Source: Tubiluchus corallicola
Lineage: Eukaryota > Priapulida > Priapulimorpha > Priapulimorphida > Tubiluchidae
DNA: 20,236 nt
Assembly (NCBI GenBank): GCA_030141605.1
Contig: JAQGDQ010001505.1
Span: 1-20,236 of the forward strand
Direction of reading: 5' to 3'
In this document: positions 9,235 through 20,236 of the stretch, in pieces
Position numbering within the stretch: position 1 is the stretch's first letter
Layout of the letters: every line of letters begins with the position of its first letter
Notes under the pieces: model-generated
The model's input: only the letters and a program-made list of their open reading frames with translations
Database searches by the model: none
Told to the model about the DNA's origin: nothing
Translations under genes and position numbers: made by a program

Positions 9235-10740
9235 GCAGGAATAAACGCACTTAGCTGTAAATTTTTTTTAATTTATAGGATAAACAACCCGTAACAATTT
9301 CTACTACTTGCTAATTAAATAGGTCTAGATAAAAACTAAGGCTATATTTAGTAGTATTATTAACTAAACTGTTTAATAACACAAAAAATACGTTACCTTA
9401 ATGAACGTTCGTTCACATTGGCTTCATTAGATGAAAAAGTCTGGGCTAAGTGGACCGTCATTATTTATACGAGGCTTGCCCAGGTTATGTAAATATAATG
9501 TTTAAGAAAATCTTGATATCATTGTGAATATCAACAGGTGGGTATATTATGTCCGCTCTTGATTTCATACCAGGCATGTGTATCTATTTTGTGTTGTCCA
9601 CTTTCGTTATGTTATGCCACATCCGGGTTTGTGACAGCATGTACATGCATAGCGCAAATACTTCTCTTACCAGAGTACGAAATGACGTCTTTAGGAATGT
9701 ACAAACAGGTGAATGTAATGTCAATTTGGAGTAGTGTAAGCGTATAACTTTATTATCTGATTTATTTTAGCTTAATCGACAACCACAATAGATTAATGCC
9801 AATATATAATAAAATTGCTTAGCACTACTAAACTTTGACGTCATTCGATCACAAAAGGAATTCCTTAAGGACACGATTTAACTCAAGCGAGGGCCAACTA
9901 TCAAGTTGTAGAAAACAAAAATAAAATTGTTTTTGCAGACTCTTTTTGTGAACACTTGCATCCACTGATTGTTGTGACAAACATTTCAAATAAGCGCGAT
10001 TCTGGGATGTAAAGAAAAACATTCGTCATTCATGTTTTGCACTTTTGTTATTGCAAACTTTGCGTTACAGGTCTGTTCAACTCTGCAGTACTGAAAGACA
10101 CACTTGGACGTCGAACACGTTAGACTAGCAGACGTCGATTATTCACTGACAAAACTTTTCAATTTTTTGATTGGGTTTCATGATGTGTCTCGTGTATATT
10201 TAGCGAATTTTAAATTCTCCAACACAATCTTGTTTTGTGGCGTCTTAATTTCACCACTGCCAAGCGTAGGCATTGCACAAAACAAAAATGTCCTATATGG
10301 ACTGGGTTTTCATGTACATTTTAAAATTCTGCTTATACCACGAATATTTTGGCCAGCTAAATTCTTATTTTTTGTAATACCTATTTGATACTACATGTAT
10401 TTAAAATAGTAAATGCTAACTAACACCTGTGTACATATAATTTATAATAAAGTTATTAAGTTAACATTTTCTGTGGTAAGAATGTTCACTAATCAAATAA
10501 GCGAGGAGTACAAATTAAGAAACAGAACATCGCTTGGCAAGTAAACTTAACTGTATTTTTTGTGCGACTGTACTTTTGAATGTCTTAACGGCAGCGATAA
10601 TTGAAATTCGTAGATCTCGCGCAGACGTTTTATATCTGATGTTTGTAGAACATATATAATTACAAAATATTATATGAAATAGACCTGATAAGGTCACTAC
10701 TTAGTTACAGCCCTAGTATTAATGTTAACTCAATCGAGAA
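9235..10740. other. Intergenic stretch without recognisable genes
   Basis: Two overlapping plus-strand frames at 9538-9747 follow an acceptor-like AACAG. They give a cysteine-rich hydrophobic peptide or an unrelated one, neither of which I recognise. A further frame at 10104-10388 follows TTACAG|GTCTG and is also unplaced. None has family support. No RNA gene seen. Confidence 0.4.
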
Positions 10741-10761
10741 ATTAGAGTTGCTACAAATTCG

Positions 10762-10838
10762 TGTTGGTGGCAGTGGCGATAGCGGCGACGGCTTCGGTGG
10801 CGGTGGCGTTAATGGTAGCAGTAGCAATAATATCACCA
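10762..10838 (+). repeat. Degenerate GGY/GCR trinucleotide tract
   Basis: GTTGGTGGCAGTGGCGATAG and following units vary around GGTGGC and GTAGCA. It is an imperfect trinucleotide repeat of locally raised GC content. Confidence 0.75.
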
Positions 10839-11327
10839 ATATTATTCCAAAATTCGCAAGAAAAGTTTCGTCTTTTTAAAAATCTGTAAACCATGAAACT
10901 TTGGATCTTACCGCATTATTATATCTATCTTAAACGTTTTGAAAATGAATCTCTCACTCATCCACTGTTCGTCCACATTTTAATAATATTCTGTCGTTTT
11001 TTAACTTTTAATGTTTTGCTTGTCCGTCTACTTGTTCATTTGCCTTTAATTTCAATTTTAAGTTTTTTTCAACTACAGTCCGAAGAGTATATTCACTCTT
11101 GAAATTATAAAGCGTTTATGGAAATCAAGCGTTAGAACACTTAATTATTTTCTGACCTTATCAACATTTTAGTGTGATCATTCAAATACATAATTATAAG
11201 CATGTTGAACAATAAAGACATCTTACGACGCTTTTTAAGAGAATTCATGTACTACAAATAGCAAAGATTTACCAAAATTTTAATGACAGATAAACATGCT
11301 GTTTCAATAATACGCGTAAAACGTACG
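10839..11327. other. Intergenic AT-rich stretch
   Basis: No gene recognised. The hydrophobic plus-strand frame at 10893-11102 has no signature. The stretch ends at the (TAAA)n tail of the LINE copy. Confidence 0.4.
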
Positions 11328-12256
11328 TTTTTATTTATTTATTTATTAAATATATCCACAACGCTCATTACAGCATTGCACATAAAACTATTTAATAACA
11401 TATTTATTATTATGTACAGAAGATGCCAAGCCGCAAATGACATGTGGGGTACTCAAGAAGTAACTACTTGTTTAGAGCACCTCAAATGAATGTGCACTGA
11501 GTGTAATAGAAAAGAGCAGTAAAGGAGTAGAAAGAAAGGTTAATAGAGAATAGAAAGAAGGAGAAAGATGTGATGGTATCTGTATGAAGTGACATAAACT
11601 ACAGAAATATAAAAATTGACATAGCCAGCAACACAGTGGTTTCCGACAGGGACAGCAGTGTAATTAATCAAATTGATATTCTGTATAATTAGAAAAGATT
11701 TCACTTTTAAAATTTCTTTTGAAGTTATTTATAGATAAAGAATTTTTTATGCATTCGTTGATGTTATTCCAAAGTCTAGGGCCAGTGTTAGTGATGAAGT
11801 GCCTTGCCGCGTCAGTCCTGCAATACTTAATACGAAATTCGTTAAATCTTGTTGAGTAAAGTCTTACATTAAGAGATAATGGGTTTAAAAAGAAAGCAGG
11901 GCGAAGTTTATGTTTGGTTTTGCAGATGTACACAGCGGTTCAGGTTTATTAGATCATTTAGCACTAGGATAGAATAATTCTTAAAAAGATCAAGACCTAC
12001 ATGTTCACGCTTGTTCAAATTAGCTATTAATCTTATAAATTTACGTTGTAAAGAGTTTAGTTTAACTAGAGTTGAAGGGTAGGTGTGCCCCCAAAGTATA
12101 TTACAGTAGGTTAAGTATGGCAGCACTAGACAATTATAAAGAGTGATTAGGTGTTCTTTTGTAAAACAATGTTTAACTCGACTGATTAACCCGATGTTTT
12201 TAGCAACTTTAGAACGAATCATGTTTAAGTGTGGTTTCCAATCTAGGTTTTACGAG
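11328..12256 (-). mobile_element. 5'-truncated CR1/Jockey-like LINE, 3' end, with (TAAA)n tail
   Basis: On the minus strand, 12256-11908 encodes N-L-D-W-K-P-H-L-N-M-I-R-S-K-V-A-K-N-I-G, then L-P-Y-L-T-Y-C-N-I-L-W-G and L-Q-R-K-F-I-R-L-I. After a one-base frameshift near 11935, 11933-11664 continues with Y-S-T-R-F-N-E-F-R, C-R-T-D-A-A-R, G-P-R-L-W-N-N-I and F-K-R-N-F-K. These are the thumb and C-terminal signatures of CR1/L2/Jockey-group non-LTR reverse transcriptases (W-K-P-H, 'PYL.Y.N..WG', 'LQ.K..R.I', 'G...WN.L'). A stop lies just before N-L-D-W. A roughly 300-base 3' UTR ends at 11328-11347 in (TTTA)n on the plus strand, so a (TAAA)n tail. The endonuclease and catalytic domains are missing, so the copy is dead. 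Confidence 0.8.
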
Positions 12257-12473
12257 TGTGTGACTAGTTTTTAATAAGTCTATGTTTTAGACTCGTCGAT
12301 GTTCAGAAAAAAGTTTAAGTCGGATCCATGTCGTCTTCAGTCATATTACATGTCATGTTACGGTAGATCCGATGTCAGTAACCATTATTAAAATTGAAAC
12401 AGTGTCAGATTTTTGATTACAGTAATCTTTGTGAAAATAATAATAATTTTAACGATAACAATCGTTTCGTGAT
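12257..12473 (-). other. Downstream flank / 3' UTR of the GH16 gene
   Basis: This lies 3' of the GH16 stop. A canonical AATAAA on the minus strand (12478-12473) overlaps the stop codon itself. Only AATAAT-type variants (for example near 12386) follow before the LINE begins. The real cleavage site cannot be decided from sequence. Confidence 0.35.

Positions 12474-20236
<7,763 letters not shown>

Noticed and set aside
9030-9254. Polyisoleucine open frames
   Set aside because: Produced by the (AAT)n microsatellite.
9538-9747. Cysteine-rich hydrophobic frame after an acceptor-like AACAG
   Set aside because: Two frames overlap and neither resembles a family. There is no donor or partner exon, so it is too weak to call.

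Overview
This is a eukaryotic, AT-rich, intron-rich and microsatellite-rich genomic window. It most likely comes from a marine or freshwater invertebrate, and I would guess a mollusc or another lophotrochozoan. The grounds are: small exons with GT/AG introns, a secreted GH16 beta-1,3-glucan-binding protein/glucanase gene with its catalytic residues intact, fragments of Penelope-like and CR1-like retroelements, a 5S rRNA-derived repeat, and very long (GA)n, (AAT)n and (TCAC)n arrays. No bacterial operon, CRISPR array or intact autonomous transposon is visible. The clade is inferred, not proven.

Right half (12474-20236, minus strand). One well-resolved gene occupies this part. Nine consecutive internal and terminal exons, plus the 3' end of a leader exon cut by the window edge, splice in perfect phase into about 371 mature residues. 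The product is a secreted GH16-family beta-1,3-glucan-binding protein (GNBP/LGBP) or laminarinase. The active-site signature G-E-I-D-L-V-E is intact, so the protein is predicted to hydrolyse glucan and not merely bind it. Its introns carry a decayed CR1-type reverse-transcriptase fragment, a 35-bp minisatellite and an (AAT)n array.

Left and middle. At 998-1204 and 3528-3842 (plus strand) two phase-compatible exons form the 3' end of a gene I do not recognise. At 6909-7083 (minus) is the last exon of a C-type lectin domain with QPD and WND motifs. At 8356-8419 (minus) is a signal-peptide exon whose end (T-L-I-N-G-K-A) is identical at the residue level to the GH16 leader exon at the right edge. 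It therefore looks like a duplicated secretion-leader exon that belonged to, or still serves, a neighbouring secreted defence gene. The remainder is repeat-rich: a Penelope-like 3' end next to telomere-like (CCCTAA) repeats at 5060-5640, a full-length but degenerate 5S rRNA copy with a (GTGA)n tail at 6305-6625, a tRNA-like SINE remnant at 8541-8605, and a 5'-truncated CR1/Jockey-like LINE with a (TAAA)n tail at 11328-12256.

Taken together, the recognisable genes encode a secreted glucan-binding enzyme and a C-type lectin on the same strand, which suggests a locus for microbial sugar recognition or digestion. The clustering is an inference from one window.
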